Made by a program: the position numbers and the translations under genes. Shown piece by piece: positions 50,051 to 62,517 of a stretch of DNA of 64,000 nucleotides. Below the pieces are notes generated by a model, which was given only the letters and a program-made list of their open reading frames with translations, did no database searches and was not told the origin of the DNA. Position 1 is the stretch's first letter. Each line of letters begins with the position of its first letter. Source of the DNA: Nymphaea colorata (Eukaryota; Streptophyta; Magnoliopsida; Nymphaeales; Nymphaeaceae); contig NC_045143.1 in NCBI RefSeq assembly GCF_008831285.2, positions 7,945,503 to 8,009,502 on the forward strand, written 5' to 3'.

Positions 50051-50058
50051 TATATAAA
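50051..50058 (+). promoter_or_regulatory. TATA box of the ABCB gene
   Basis: TATATAAA in a C-rich setting, 130-137 bp upstream of the ATG at 50188. This spacing would put the transcription start near 50080-50090 and give a leader of about 100 nt. The leader includes a TTCTTCTTCTTCTTCTGC tract. Confidence 0.6.
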
Positions 50059-50187
50059 CTCCCCCTTTCCTTCACTTACCTCATGCCACGGCTACCAGCT
50101 ACCAGGCCTACCTTCATTTCCATCTGATTCCTCCCCATGTTCTTCTTCTTCTTCTGCAAGACCATATAATTAGAAGCAGGGAAAATC

Positions 50188-53147
50188 ATGAGCTATTCCG
50201 GAAAGAAGTCCAAGCGGCAAGATGGGAAAGAAAAGGTTTCATTCTTCAGGATTTTCAGATATGCTGATGGGAAAGATGTCCTCCTCATGCTTCTCGGGAC
50301 GATTGGTGCAATTGGAGATGGAATGTCCACAAACTGCCTGCTGGTATTTGCAAGCGATATCATGAACACTTTGGGATACAGCCCATCCAGGCAGGACAGA
50401 GATTTCATGTCTGCGGTCGAAAAGGTTAAAGCTCGTATCTCTTCTCATGGGTTCTCACTTCACTCCACTCTCTTTCCTCTTTGTTGGTGCTCCTGTAAAC
50501 CTAGCCTAAGCTAAATATCACTGACCTTCCAAAGCTTAGACTTGGGTGCAACCACTGTTACAAAAATATGGTGCATATATATAACGAAAAATTCCAAGGT
50601 AGTTTGGTAAAGAATCTGATCAGGAGAGGACGAATTTACCTCTCACGAATGTTTGAGAGGAAAATAAGAAAAGAGTATAAATTAATATTAGATAACAAAA
50701 ATATCTATCACATTTTTCTCCTTCTTTTTCTCTTAAGTGTCTACAATAAAGGATTAGACAGTCCTGATTATATGGTTGAGTGAATCCAGAGTCACCATTC
50801 AATTTTTCTATATATATACAAATACATATTATCAAGATTTTAGTGTTGAATCTTCAGGGGCCGAGAAAGATCTGCTAAGTTTTTTCTCGATATCAAAAAA
50901 TATTTTATGTGAATATCCTACTTGGAAGCAATTTTAACTTGTTAAGAACAGTCTTTACCTTATTAATCTTCTTGTTTTGTATTTTATGTACGTACTACGT
51001 ACCTATATGCAAGCAATTGATCTCTACAAACTACAACTTCTTAAGATGTAGAAGATCTAGAGTAGCGACTTTGGGTGTGTTTGGTTCGAAGCAGTCAACT
51101 TTTAGTTTGATCTCTTCCACTGTAGGCTAATTGTATCAAAGCAGGTCCACAGCGTAGATGAAAAGGCTGGTGAGAGAAGCGACATTCCACATGGTTTACT
51201 GCTAGAGATCGCATTAAACCATTCATTGAGTTTGCAATCCTAAACTTGATCTGAACTAAGCATACCATCCATGTAAATCATATCTATATATAGGGACAGA
51301 TTCCCCCCAAACTTTTTTCCTTTTTCCGTAAAAGTATGGTAGGATCATAAGTTTCACTAGTTAGCTAGATCATGTAGAAGGCTATGCAAATTATTGTCCT
51401 TCTATATTTTTCCTTTTTGTGATGAGATGACCTATAAAAACCAGCCACATTTGACATGTCTGGAAGATTCTCTCCACAGTAATTGAACATGGATTTGTGT
51501 TTTTTCTTTGGTGATAACAGTTCAGCTTGTATTTTGTGTACTTGGGATTGATCGTGTGGGTGCTGGCTTTCATGGGTAAGTTCTATTGTTATCTCTGTTA
51601 CTGAACTTTTAACTCATAGATCGATTTTATTGAAATCGAGATAAACAGATGAATGAAACATATTGCAGAAGGCTACTGTTGGAGCAGAACTAGTGAGAGA
51701 CAGGTGATGAGGATCCGTTACAAGTATTTGGAAGCCGTCCTCAGGCAAGAAGTTAGCTTCTTTGATTCTCAGGAGGCAAGCGTTTCAGAGATTATAGACA
51801 GCATATCAAAGGACGCTTCTCTCATGCAGGAGGTTCTCAGTGAGAAGGTATTCCCGAGGTGTCCATGATCAATGATGAATTCATAATTCAATAATCTCCA
51901 CAATATTAACCGACGGCGACGGCACCACCGGCTGTCGCCATCAACACAGCACGCAACCACTGTCATGGTCGTCGACATTATTCACTGCCATCGTCATCTT
52001 ACTTTTATCATCGTAAATATATGGCAACTTAAGAGACAAAAAAGATCACATTAGATATAGACTGTATATGCCAAAATTCTGCCATTTTTATAGGGATGCG
52101 TGTAAGGTTTGGACTTGGGTAAGATATACTATAAGCATATACGTATCGATCGGTATGAAAATCCCCATACCGCATCTACATCCAAACTAATTAATCAGAT
52201 GACAATGAGTTTTCCTATCCCATCCAACTACTCGAATTTTGAATATCCAGACCAAATGTGAAGAATTTCTATGGCCTAGCAAAGAACATGAGATTTGATG
52301 AATCTAATTGTTTTTAGTTTTTGCAACAAGCCGAGCCTAGCTAAGCTCACAAGAGAATTGGACCTGAGTTCAAGCTGCAGGCTCGGTGCTCATTCTTTAT
52401 AGAATTGATAAAAAATAGCCTGATAACTAGAAAAAAATAAAATTTAAAAGTTATTTTTTATATATTTTATGATATATAACATAAATAATTGGAAGCCAGA
52501 CCGAGAACCTATTGCTTTTATTCAGCTTAAGCTTGTTGTTGAGCTCAAACAAACTTGTTGCAACGCAAGCATGACTTAAAACCACAGTAACAGTTTGGCA
52601 ATTAAACTAAAATAGTTAATCACTGACATCTCAATTTTTTATTTGTTCTGTAATCCTTAATTTGGCAGCGAGATTAATTGTCGAACTCTGGTCTCTTAGG
52701 TTAGTATAGAACATACATATTTGAGTTTAAGACACATCAATCCCGAGCTTGAAGTCATGATGCTTTTCGAATTGTAATGCTGAGTGGAGGCGGCCTCTTT
52801 TAATTTAAGTGCATGAAGCCCTCATGAGTCGCCTTGTAGTCTTGCTGAAAAGAAAGGGAAGGGCCACATGAATTTTTTAAAGAAGACTGTTAGAAAAAAG
52901 CAAAGCACAGCTCCATTAATGTATTCATGATCGTGGTCCTTTCAATCACTGCCACCAAACTGTTGCTATCGTTATCATCATTCAGACAACCACATGCAGA
53001 TTATTCAAAGAGACCCCAATTGGCTGTGTGCAAGCTGAACCTGTTTGTATTTTTATGTTTAGAATCTAGCCTCCCTGTTTAGATTTTTGGTTCTAGTAAG
53101 TGTGATTTTTTTATATAGGTATATATATATTATATATAATATATGTA

Positions 53148-53189
<42 letters not shown>

Positions 53190-56100
53190 TATAACATAAC
53201 ATATGTTATAAAACTATATATACAAATGCTATATGTACACTTATAGCATATAACATTTATATTATATATACTATATAATATTATAGTATATAGTGTATTA
53301 TATATACACGTATTATATATTATACGTTATAACGTCTAATTATATGTAACATTATATGTTATGTATAGGTTATAACATATATTATATGTATATTTATAAT
53401 GTCTAAAAATATAATAGTATGTATTTATATTTACGTTGGAGCAGTATATTATATAATATATATTAGTTATAACAATATATTATATAACATATACCTTATA
53501 TAGTGTTATATATATATATTAAAGAGAGAGAAAGAATGATCCATAATCTTTTCAAAATTAAAGATTGAGAGAAACAAATATTAATTAATGCTAAATCACT
53601 AACTTTCTTTACAGGTGCCACTGTTCATCCTACGGTTGTCCGAGTTCCTCTCAGGCCTGGCTTTCGCCTTTTTCTTTTCATGGCGTCTCTCCTTAGTGGC
53701 CCTCCCTCTTATCACGCTACTGGTGATACCGGGCCTGATCTATGGCAAGTACCTCCTCCGTCTGTCTCAGAAATCTAGCGCAGAGTACGGGAATGCAAAT
53801 GCTATAGTGGAGCAAGCACTTTGCTCAATCCGGACCATCTATTCGTTCACCTTGGAGAATCGGACGATCGAGCGGTACTCGTCGATATTGAGCAACACAC
53901 TCCAGATTGGACTCAGCCAGGGCCTGGCAAAAGGTCTGGCCGTTGGCAGCAACGGGGTGACGTTTGCCATATGGGGCTTCTTGGCATGGTATGGCAGCAG
54001 GCTGGTCATGTATAAAGGGGAGACCGGGGGCAAGATATATGCATCTGGAATCTGCTTCATTCTTGGTGGATTGTAAGTCCCACAACTTGTTTGTTTATTT
54101 GTTTCTGTTAACTGCTAGCTACTGCAACAGTTTATAAATAATTAATTCCTAAACCATCGATTATTTAGTGCAAGCCGCCTGATTCCTTTTGTTGATTTTG
54201 TCGGTCTTCTTTGAAATCAACCTTAACTTTTATCCTGGACCTGGCCACCAGAAAAGACAACCAAATCTGCAACCTGACGTTAGGTGGACTGACGTCAATT
54301 TCATGTATAGTCTTCTCGTTTTGCCTACTTTGAGAAGATGTGCAAGTTTTACAACAGGCTTAGATTCATGTGTTAAATTAAATAAACCAATCTTATGTAT
54401 GACAACACCATAAAATCCCTTGTCTTCTTTATGACATACATTCTATGTCAGCATATCCCTGTCTTTTCTATGTAGGTTAGTATGTAAATTGTATTTTCTG
54501 AATTTTGAAGATGTTGCACATGAGATGGTTTCTGGTAGATTTTGTAGAAGCCGTTTAAGAGTGTCAAACATGTGGTTTTGTTGGGAGCATTCGACTATCA
54601 GTAAAGAAAGTATCCATGGGATATCAGTATACAGATGTCGGCGGATACTGTCACCTGAGCCCTCTAGAATCAAGCAAAATGCTCCCAAGATCATATCCCA
54701 ACTGTTCACATTGCTAGCCTTGGCACTTATCGGTAGGAAAATGCAGCTTTTGATATATCATTTTAGGCTGGGAAGCGTAGGGCTTCTTGCTATCACATGT
54801 CCATTATTAGTGTGAGAAACGGCTTCCTTTGTGGAGTTACAGAATTGCCAAACTGAGACTTATTTGGGGGTAGAGTTTTAGCTCATGTTGAACAATTTGA
54901 ATAAATACAGGTCACTGGGGCTTGCCCTTCCAGACATCAAATACTTCACAGAGGCTGCTGTTGCTGCGACAAGGATCTCCCAAAGAATCAACAGAACTCC
55001 ACAAATTGATGCGGATGATGCTAGTGGCACTGTGCCAGAGACCATCCAAGGCAAAGTGGAGCTTTGTGATGTCAGATTCAGTTACCCAACTAGGCCAGAA
55101 TCCATTGTTCTCAAAGATTTCAGTCTCAGAGTTCCTGCTGGAAACACAGTGGCACTCGTCGGGACAAGCGGATGCGGAAAATCTACTGTGATTGCTTTGC
55201 TGCAGAGATTTTATGACGTCCAACATGGAGAAGTGAGGATTGATGATATCAACATAAAGCGCCTGCATTTAAAATGGATGAGATCGAAGATGGGCCTAGT
55301 TAGCCAAGATCATGCACTTTTTGGGACTTCCATTAAGGAGAACATATTGTTTGGCAAGCCTGACGCAACCATCGATGAAGTCTATGCTGCTGCCATGGCT
55401 GCAAATGCTCACAACTTTATAGTGCAGCTTCCTCATGGCTATGAAACTAAGGTAAGAGCGAGCGTCACCTTTCTTCTTTCTGCAACTGGAATAAGGGATC
55501 CCATCTCCTCCTTTTGCTCTTTAGTTCCGTGATTTAAGAGTGAGACATGGTAGGGTACTGTTAAACAGTATCATGCATTTATTATTCCTTTTCCTTTTCC
55601 GGAATCTCGTGTTACCACTCCCTTGCTCAACAGCAAAACCTTGAGCAGTGCGTCGGCCTTGTGATTGCACAGCTGAAGTGTAGACCTCTTCTTGCTAGTT
55701 GACACTAACAGCCTAGAGAGGTCTGAACCCTTAGATCAACTGCTATCAGCTAATTCTTTGGTCAAATAAAAGTTTCCATTTCGGAAAATGTTCAAACAAC
55801 TTTTTAATTTGTCAACCACCAAATGGAAGCCTTAAATTAAAGCTTATCAACTTGAGCAAGTTAATTTTTCAAGGTAATTCTGGTTGTAGCTTAGATTATT
55901 ATTATGGAAAACAGATTATAGTATAGCACAATGTCAAGACTTGATAACAACCCCATTTGCATGAGTGCCTATGAGTTTGTTCATGTGTTCGTGAGAGAGA
56001 GAGAGAGAGAGAGAGTGATGGTGCTAACATTCTACTACTATGCTTGTGCTTGGTGCAGATCGGCGAGCGTGGCTCTCAGCTCTCTGGAGGCCAAAAACAA

Positions 56101-59016
56101 AGGATTGCCATTGCTAGAGCGCTCATAAAGAACCCTCCAATCCTTCTTCTTGATGAAGCAACTAGTGCCCTTGACTCTGAGTCGGAGAAAATGGTTCAGT
56201 CTGCTTTGGACCAGGCTTCCATGGGCAGGACCACCATTGTGGTCTCCCACAAACTCTCCACCATCAGAGCCTCCGACCAGATCGCCGTCATCGATGGCGG
56301 TCAGGTTGTCGAGATTGGCTGCCACAATGATCTCATCAAACGTTCCAATGGAACCTATGCACGTCTCGCAAAACTACAAAGGCAATTCAGCACTAATGAT
56401 CAGGAACAAGATGTCTGTGTTTCCTCTGTCACTAGAAGCAGCGGTAGAAGGTTTAGCTTAGACAAGTCCAGTCCATACTCTATGATCTCGACCTTATCTG
56501 ATGATAACCAGAGTGCATTTAAGCACAAACCACCTCCATCTTTTGCCCGTCTTCTTAAATTGAGCTCCCCTGAATGGAAGCAGGGCTTAGTTGGTAGTCT
56601 TTCCGCAATTGTCTCCGGTGCGGTGCAGCCCATTTACGCGCTGACAATCGGTTCCATGATCGCTGCCTTCTTTGTCCCAAGCCATCAAGAGATGAAGTCC
56701 TTAATTCGCCTTTACTCGCTAGCTTTTTTCTCCCTCTCTGTGATTTCCATGATCGTTAGTACTTCACAGCACTACTTATTCTCTGAGGTAGGAGAGAAAT
56801 TAACAAGGAGGGTTCGAGTGAGCCTGCTGAGGAAGATCCTAACGTTTGAGATCGGCTGGTTCGATGAAGAACAGAATTCAAGTGCGGCATTGTGTTCCAC
56901 ATTGAGCCATGATGCCTCCACAGTGAAGTCTCTGGTTGCAGACAGAGTTTCTTTGTTGGTGCACACAATTTCTGCAGTGACTATAGCCATCGTGATGGGC
57001 TTGATTGTGGCTTGGAAACTTGCTCTCGTGATAATTGCAGTTCAGCCTCTAACAATCCTCTGCTTCTACACTAGGAAGGTACAATTTCCTAAGGTCTTCC
57101 TGTTGCGTCTAGTTAACTTGAACCCTTGGTGTAAAGTCTTTCGTACAGTTGAGTTCTGCAACTCACTGCGTTGTTCACCAAATTGATCACAGGTCATGCT
57201 CTCCAAATTATCATCGGACTCCATTAAATCGCAGAAAGAGAGTACCCAAATTGCTGCAGAGGCCATTCACAATCACAAGATCATCACATCCTATTCTGCT
57301 GTCGATAAGGTCGTCTTCCAACTCTATGCTCAGTCCCAAGCCTTACCCAAGCAAGCAGCAACAAGGAAGTCCTGGATGGCCGGCGTCGCCCTCGGCACCG
57401 CCCAGTCCCTCAATTTCATCACATGGGCACTCGATTTCTGGTTCGGCGGCAAGCTCGTGATGTCTGGCGCCATCACTGCCGGCGCCGTCTTCAAGACATT
57501 CTTCATCCTCGTCCGCACCGGGAAAGTGATTGCAGAGGCCGGAAGCATGACATCAGACTTGGCAAAGGGCTCGGTAGCAGTCGCGTCGGTGTTCCAGATA
57601 CTGGATCGGCCGACCCAGATCCCATCGGCGGAAGAGAAGGGACTGAAGCTGCCGGAGATCCGAGGCACAATCGAGCTCACGGACGTCGGGTTTGCTTACC
57701 CGGTTCGGCCGCAGAACCCGGTTTTGGTGGGGTTCAACCTGAGGGTCAAGTGTGGCAAGAGCGTGGGTCTGGTCGAGCAGCGGGTCGGTGAGGGTGGACG
57801 GAGTCGACATTCGAGAGATGGACCTGGCTTGGTTCAGAAGGTTCACCAGCATGGTCTCCCAAGAGCCGGTTCTCTACTCCGGCAGCATTCGTGATAATAT
57901 CTTGATCGGCAAACCAGATGCCAGTGAGAATGAGCTTGTGGATGCTGCTATGGCTGCTAACGCGCACGGTTTTATCTGGTAAAAATCTCACTTCTTCCTT
58001 CTTCATTTTCCTTTCCTTTTTCGATATAAAACTAAGGTTTCGGGCAAACTTAGCCAGGAAGTTGCTTGTTCAGACCCATTTGGATGCCCCCCGTGCATGA
58101 CACGCACCCTAGCTCACCTGCAGGGATGCATATTTGAGCCGAACACGAGTTCGGCCCAAACACAACCAAGACTCCCCAAGAATCGCATTCGTAAAGCAGT
58201 TGTGATCCCACTTAAAGAGTTATTTGTCAATAGGAATGATAACAAACTGTTCCATAAATCTACCCTAATCTTTCACCTAACAATCATGAAACAGTTTGTT
58301 ACATTACATCTGATACAGAAAGTTATAGGAACATGTTTCTTGCACTGCAAAAGTTTGTTTTTTTCATTTCAACTGATAGGCATCTGTTGATGTGCTTTAC
58401 CTTTTCTGGTTAGATGGGAACTTGTCTATGGATAAGGCCACATTCAATTGAGAGAACTGTAAATGTCTTTCTGCAATATAAGCAGCCACAAACTTATAAA
58501 CACGAATAGATTTACTTACTTTTCACAATTGAGTATGCAGTTTAGTTACCGCTATCTGTTAAACCATGCACATACTCACTAACTTGCATGTCCTTGTATT
58601 TGTGTGTGCATCTTTTTGGAATGATCAGTCATGCTAAACCTAATCCGATTCATCATTCTTGCAGTGCTTTAAAAGATGGATATGAAACTGAATGTGGGGA
58701 AAGGGGTACGCAGCTGTCAGGAGGCCAGAGGCAGAGGATTGCCATAGCACGAGCCATAATAAGGAACCCTGCAATTCTACTTCTCGACGAGGCCACAAGC
58801 GCGCTCGATGCGCAGTCGGAGCAAGTGGTGCAGGAGGCGCTGGATCGTATAATGAAGGGAAGGACAACCATCATTGTAGCACACAGGCTCAACACCATAA
58901 AGAATGTCGATTCCATTGCAGTTGTAGCTGATGGGAAGGTGGTTGAGCATGGAAGCCATGCTGAGCTCAGGAGCAAGAAAGGTGTCTTCTTTGAGCTGTC
59001 CAGGCTTCAACCTTAG
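50188..59016 (+). CDS. ABC transporter B family (ABCB15-like), second nucleotide-binding domain broken
   Basis: Full-size MDR/P-glycoprotein-type exporter of the plant ABCB15-like clade, plasma-membrane; the substrate cannot be told from sequence. Exons: 50188-50424, 51521-51575, 51669-51847, 53615-54072, 54911-55451, 56059-57078, 57193-57978, 58665-59016. The first half is intact: TMD1, then NBD1 with Walker [10 protein letters not shown] (about 394-402), Q-loop VSQDHALF, signature LSGGQ (498-502), Walker B ILLLDE and H-loop VSHKLST. TMD2 and the start of NBD2 follow. At 57774-57785 the frame runs from SVGLVEQ into the sequence coding [17 protein letters not shown]. About 62 bp that should encode Walker A and the following helix are missing, and the frame shifts, with a stop at 57892-57894. 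The downstream parts (Q-loop [41 protein letters not shown]) remain open in the shifted frame and the last exon. Exon 7 length fits neighbouring phases only if 62 bp (or the same modulo 3) is added. It is therefore a recent pseudogene, a null allele or an assembly error. Confidence 0.88.
50745..50830. repeat. Repeat fragment in ABCB intron 1, inverted relative to 37290-37810
   Basis: CAGAGTCACCATTCAATTTT followed by TCTATATATATA is the reverse complement of the segment ending TTGAATGGTGACTCTG at about 37780-37807. It is a small piece of the dispersed repeat that is tandemly duplicated at 36995-37990. Confidence 0.6.
52325..52565. repeat. CGAGC/GAGCTC repeat relic in ABCB intron 3
   Basis: The left edge AACAAGCCGAGCCTAGCTAAGC and the right edge GCTTAAGCTTGTTGTTGAGCTC form loosely inverted ends. 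The content resembles the CGAGCTCGA-rich family but is strongly diverged, with an AT-rich centre. Confidence 0.4.
53115..53525. repeat. AT-rich, TATA-palindromic block in ABCB intron 3
   Basis: About 400 bp almost wholly composed of ATAT/TATATAT, TATAACATA, ATTATAT and related palindromic words, ending 90 bp before the exon 4 acceptor (53614). It can form many alternative hairpins. It is most simply an expanded and degenerate (TA)n microsatellite. Confidence 0.8.
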
Positions 59017-59555
59017 CCACTCCAGGACATAGTGACTAGTAAGCTTCATGACTGAGTATAGAGTTCTACTAATCAAGCTTGTTTGGCTTTTGGCTACATC
59101 TTCACAAAGAGTAGTAATGTTAAAAGTGCACTCAAGATAAGTTTAGAGATGAGCTCCAAAAAAAAGGTGAGGATGTACCAGAAAGGTGCTTCTTTATGTC
59201 AAAAATTTTTCAAGCTTCTTTCCATGTACCAGGGTGGAGCAGAAAACTTCAGGCGGATGGGCGCCAATATGTAAATAAGCAAATGGCTAGTGCAGTAATA
59301 TGAAAATACACAAGTACTTCGTGTATGTCTGTGTGGGCAAATGCTCACACTTGCCTTCGCCATTGCCGTGCAGTGATTCCCAAGCTCCTGCCTGGATCGA
59401 AGAATCTGGATGCCATTTTGTGATGATGGCCGTAAAAAGCAGGTATACAAAAAATTCCCCATAGGAAAAGCTTTAGAGGAAAGGAAAAACTGGATTCCCT
59501 AACTCTAGAGACACTAGTATGTGACTTTTGAGGGAATCTCTCACCCATAATTAAG
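59017..59555. other. 3' flank of the ABCB gene
   Basis: 3'UTR-like sequence follows the stop. 59319-59350 has the TGTGTGGGCAAATGCTCACAC inverted word related to the repeat near 41825 and 43420. No gene. Confidence 0.45.
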
Positions 59556-59559
59556 GATG

Positions 59560-59830
59560 TACAATGAATCGAGCCATTTTGGACTCAACTCGAACCCGGA
59601 CTTGTTTAATAAGCGAGTTAACCTTGAGTTAAAATTCGTGTTATAAATAAGTGGAGTTCGAATTACATGAGCTCGATTCATTTAAACTCGAGTCGGTTTT
59701 CTTGGTTTATTAACCTTTAGAGCATGTTGGCAGTTTTTGAAGAATTTTAACACTATTTTTGTGGTTTTCATTTTTCGAGCCATTTGTGACTCAAGCGAAG
59801 CTCGAGCTCGGCTTGCTCGTTGTACATTCA
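59560..59830. repeat. CGAGCTCGA-rich element
   Basis: The left end reads GTACAATGAATCGAGCCATTT and the right end reads GCTTGCTCGTTGTACATTC, giving inverted GTACAA...TTGTAC ends. The interior has ACTCGAACCCGGACTTGTTT, GAGCTCGATTCATTTAAACT and CGAAGCTCGAGCTCGGC. It is the same broad family as 3421-3935. Confidence 0.6.
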
Positions 59831-60686
59831 TACCCACAATGCAGGTGCAGTCTTGGAAAATGATTGCCTTTCAAGGGATTTGGAATGGTACTGGACATTG
59901 ATGCAAATGAGAAAGCAAGTTCTCAAGGAACTATGTTTTTTATGATTTATGCAAAGGAAAATTGACAGAAATAGTTCAGGGTTCAAGCTCTAGCTACCTT
60001 CTCATAAGATCGAGCCCATGTAATGATACATGGAGCTGCCAAACTTTATTTTGCTACAGATCCTAGGTGCACCCAGTACAATAACAATTACATTTTACAG
60101 ATACCAATTTCCAAACTAAATGCACAGAGAATGTTCATGGTTGGTCCAGTATACCGCTAATCAAAATCTTACAATAAAATGTTTTTGAAATAAATCTGCA
60201 CATAATGCTCGAAGAACAGAATAATAAATCAACGAAACTTGTCTAGCTTTTGCCCTGTGTCTCAAATGGGTAAGCATAATTTCAGCAAACATTACCTAAA
60301 TGGACTCTGGATTCTCAAATTCTCTCCACTTATTCAGGAAATTACATTATAAACATGAGGATGCGATTTTATCTGAAAATAATATGTCCGCCAGCAGCTC
60401 TTGGATAGCTCAGTTCAATTGGGGCTTAAAGTCATATTTTTTGCCAGATGATTCAAAAGTTTAAGAGTTAATTTCTGGGTTATGCACAAAAACTCTGTTG
60501 TTATGTTGCCTTAATCGAGACACTTAGGGGTAACCAAAATTTACAACGAGCACAACAACCTCACCCGTACGTTAATAGAATGGAACTCTTATCGGGGATA
60601 CATTGTGAACCTTTTTCTTCACTAACATTGCCATACATCGAGTAGGCCTTATAAATTGAACTGAACAAACATGCCTTGGCCTGGGT
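59831..60686. other. Intergenic, no gene seen
   Basis: No coding or RNA signal that I can support. Confidence 0.5.
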
Positions 60687-61062
60687 AAGGCTGCACATGA
60701 GTGGAGTCGAGCTCGAGTTGGGCCATCTTGAGCTTCACTCGACTCAGAAAACATGAGCTGAAGCTCAACTCGAACTCAAGTTGTGCTCGACTTGATGATG
60801 CAACGTCGATCTCAAACTCGACTCTTTCAACTCGTTTATGTTAAGTATGTCTCGTTTCTTTTAACTCGTTTAACTGGATCAACTCATTCAACTCGATCAA
60901 CTTGTTTAGTTGTTACTCATTTAATTATTTCCTCATTATAATTCAATATTCATTGTGTAATCAAGCCGAGTCGAGTACTTTCAACTTGAACTAGACTAAT
61001 TCAACATTTCACACATACATTCGAACTCGAGCTCGAGCTGGCTCAACTCATTGTGCAGTGCT
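60687..61062. repeat. CGAGCTCGA-rich element with inverted ends
   Basis: The left end GGCTGCACATGAG and the right end CTCATTGTGCAGTGC pair as an imperfect inverted repeat (one inserted base). The interior is repeated GTCGAGCTCGAG, ACTCGTTTAACT and CAACTCGAT words. Non-coding, about 375 bp. It is the best delimited member of this family in the window. Confidence 0.6.
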
Positions 61063-61823
61063 AGGCTTGGGCCATGACCTCTATATTGGTTCACTCATGT
61101 TTGGTTCATGTAGATAGTGAGTTAAATGAGAAGCAGCTTAATTATAAGCCAAATGCTTCAAGCAGAAACTAGAAGTGGTTCCCATTTCACCGGGACCTGG
61201 CTACTTAGATCTTGCAGATTGTGTACGCGATGTACAACAAACCAGTGCTAAGAATGTGTTTAAATTAGTTCAAAGCACCCGGAGCCGGATTGCTTATTGT
61301 TGGACCAGTGGTTGGTAGGCAGCTAGTTAGTAGTTCAAAACCCCGGGTGCTACACCTCTATGTTAATGAGGTGGGACATGTTACTAGGATGACAGTGTGA
61401 GCCCGCCCACTATAGGTGCATACACCACCCTGGAACCCTGGGGGCAAGGAGAAGGGAGGAGCTTCCGTAGTCATTGATGTGGCGAATTGGAGTACTCATT
61501 TTTGGGACAAACAGTTGAATCTACTTTTCACATCAAATGTTATGGGAATGCAACCTTGTAGTTGTGCACCAGTGTGGTGCCCCACAAACCCTAGATTGAG
61601 TTGCATGGGTAGAGGTGTGGACGCAACAAATATGCACCAGAGTGGGTGGGAGAATTTTTGAAATTTTTTTATAAAGGAATGAACATTTTAGACTTTTTTA
61701 TTTTTCACAATCCTTTTTTATCCTTTTAAAAAGTTTCTTTTTATTATTTTAGTAGGGGAACTTTTGTCATGTCATTATGTGCCCCTTTTTTTCAGGCACA
61801 CACCTGTGCATGTAACCACCTTC
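61063..61823. other. Intergenic, no gene seen
   Basis: No supported gene. The 81-codon open frame at 61416-61661 has no recognisable domain. Confidence 0.45.
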
Positions 61824-61832
61824 GTACAAACC

Positions 61833-62508
61833 TATGTAGCCTGGGTGCTTCGTTTTTGGCCAAGCACCCGAGACGCACCTGACTAAAATTGTCTTTTTCA
61901 AACTCGCACCCGACTCTCGTTTGACCCGAGTTGGGTGCGGTCAAAAGAGAGAAAGTCTAATTTGGTCCAATTTTTAGGTTCTTTTTTTTAAGTTTTTAAC
62001 TCTTCCCTATTCTTCCACCTTTTCCTCTTCCTTCCTCTTCCTCGACCTTCAGGCTTCATCCCTCTTCCTCCCTTCTTCTTCTTCATCTTCTTCTTCCCTC
62101 TTCCTCAACCTTCAAGCTTCATCCATCTTCGTCCATTCTTCTTCCATCTTCCTCGACCTTCATCCCTCTTCGTCCCTTCTTAATCTGAATCCCTCTTCTA
62201 TACATCGCATTTGGTGGTCGATGGAGCCGGCGAAGTCGTCGATTGCAGCCTGCCCTGCAGGGTGACCTCCATTCGATAAATTGTAATTTTGATATCGACA
62301 AATTGTAATTTTGATATTGTTATTTAATAATTTTGTGGTTTATAGACAATTTTTTTGTCATATGCATTATATACATATTATTGTTATTATTATAATTTAA
62401 TAATAATATTAATAATAACAAAATACTCTTGCTGCACCGCCGCACCTAAATTTTTTAGAATGTATCGCGCCGGCACCAGCACCCGCACCCCGCACTCAGC
62501 TGACATAG
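61833..62508. mobile_element. Mutator-like non-autonomous element with 9-bp target duplication
   Basis: The 9-bp sequence GTACAAACC flanks both sides (61824-61832 and 62509-62517). The left end is TATGTAGCCTGGGTGCTT and the right end, reverse-complemented, is CTATGTCAGCTGAGTGCGGG, so the ends are imperfect inverted repeats of about 18 bp. A 9-bp duplication is the hallmark of MULEs. The interior has GGGTGCGGTC/CACCCGCACC-rich subterminal DNA, a CTTCTTCCTC-rich polypyrimidine zone (61985-62175) and AT-rich sequence at 62290-62420. No transposase frame is present. Confidence 0.7.
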
Positions 62509-62517
62509 GTACAAACC

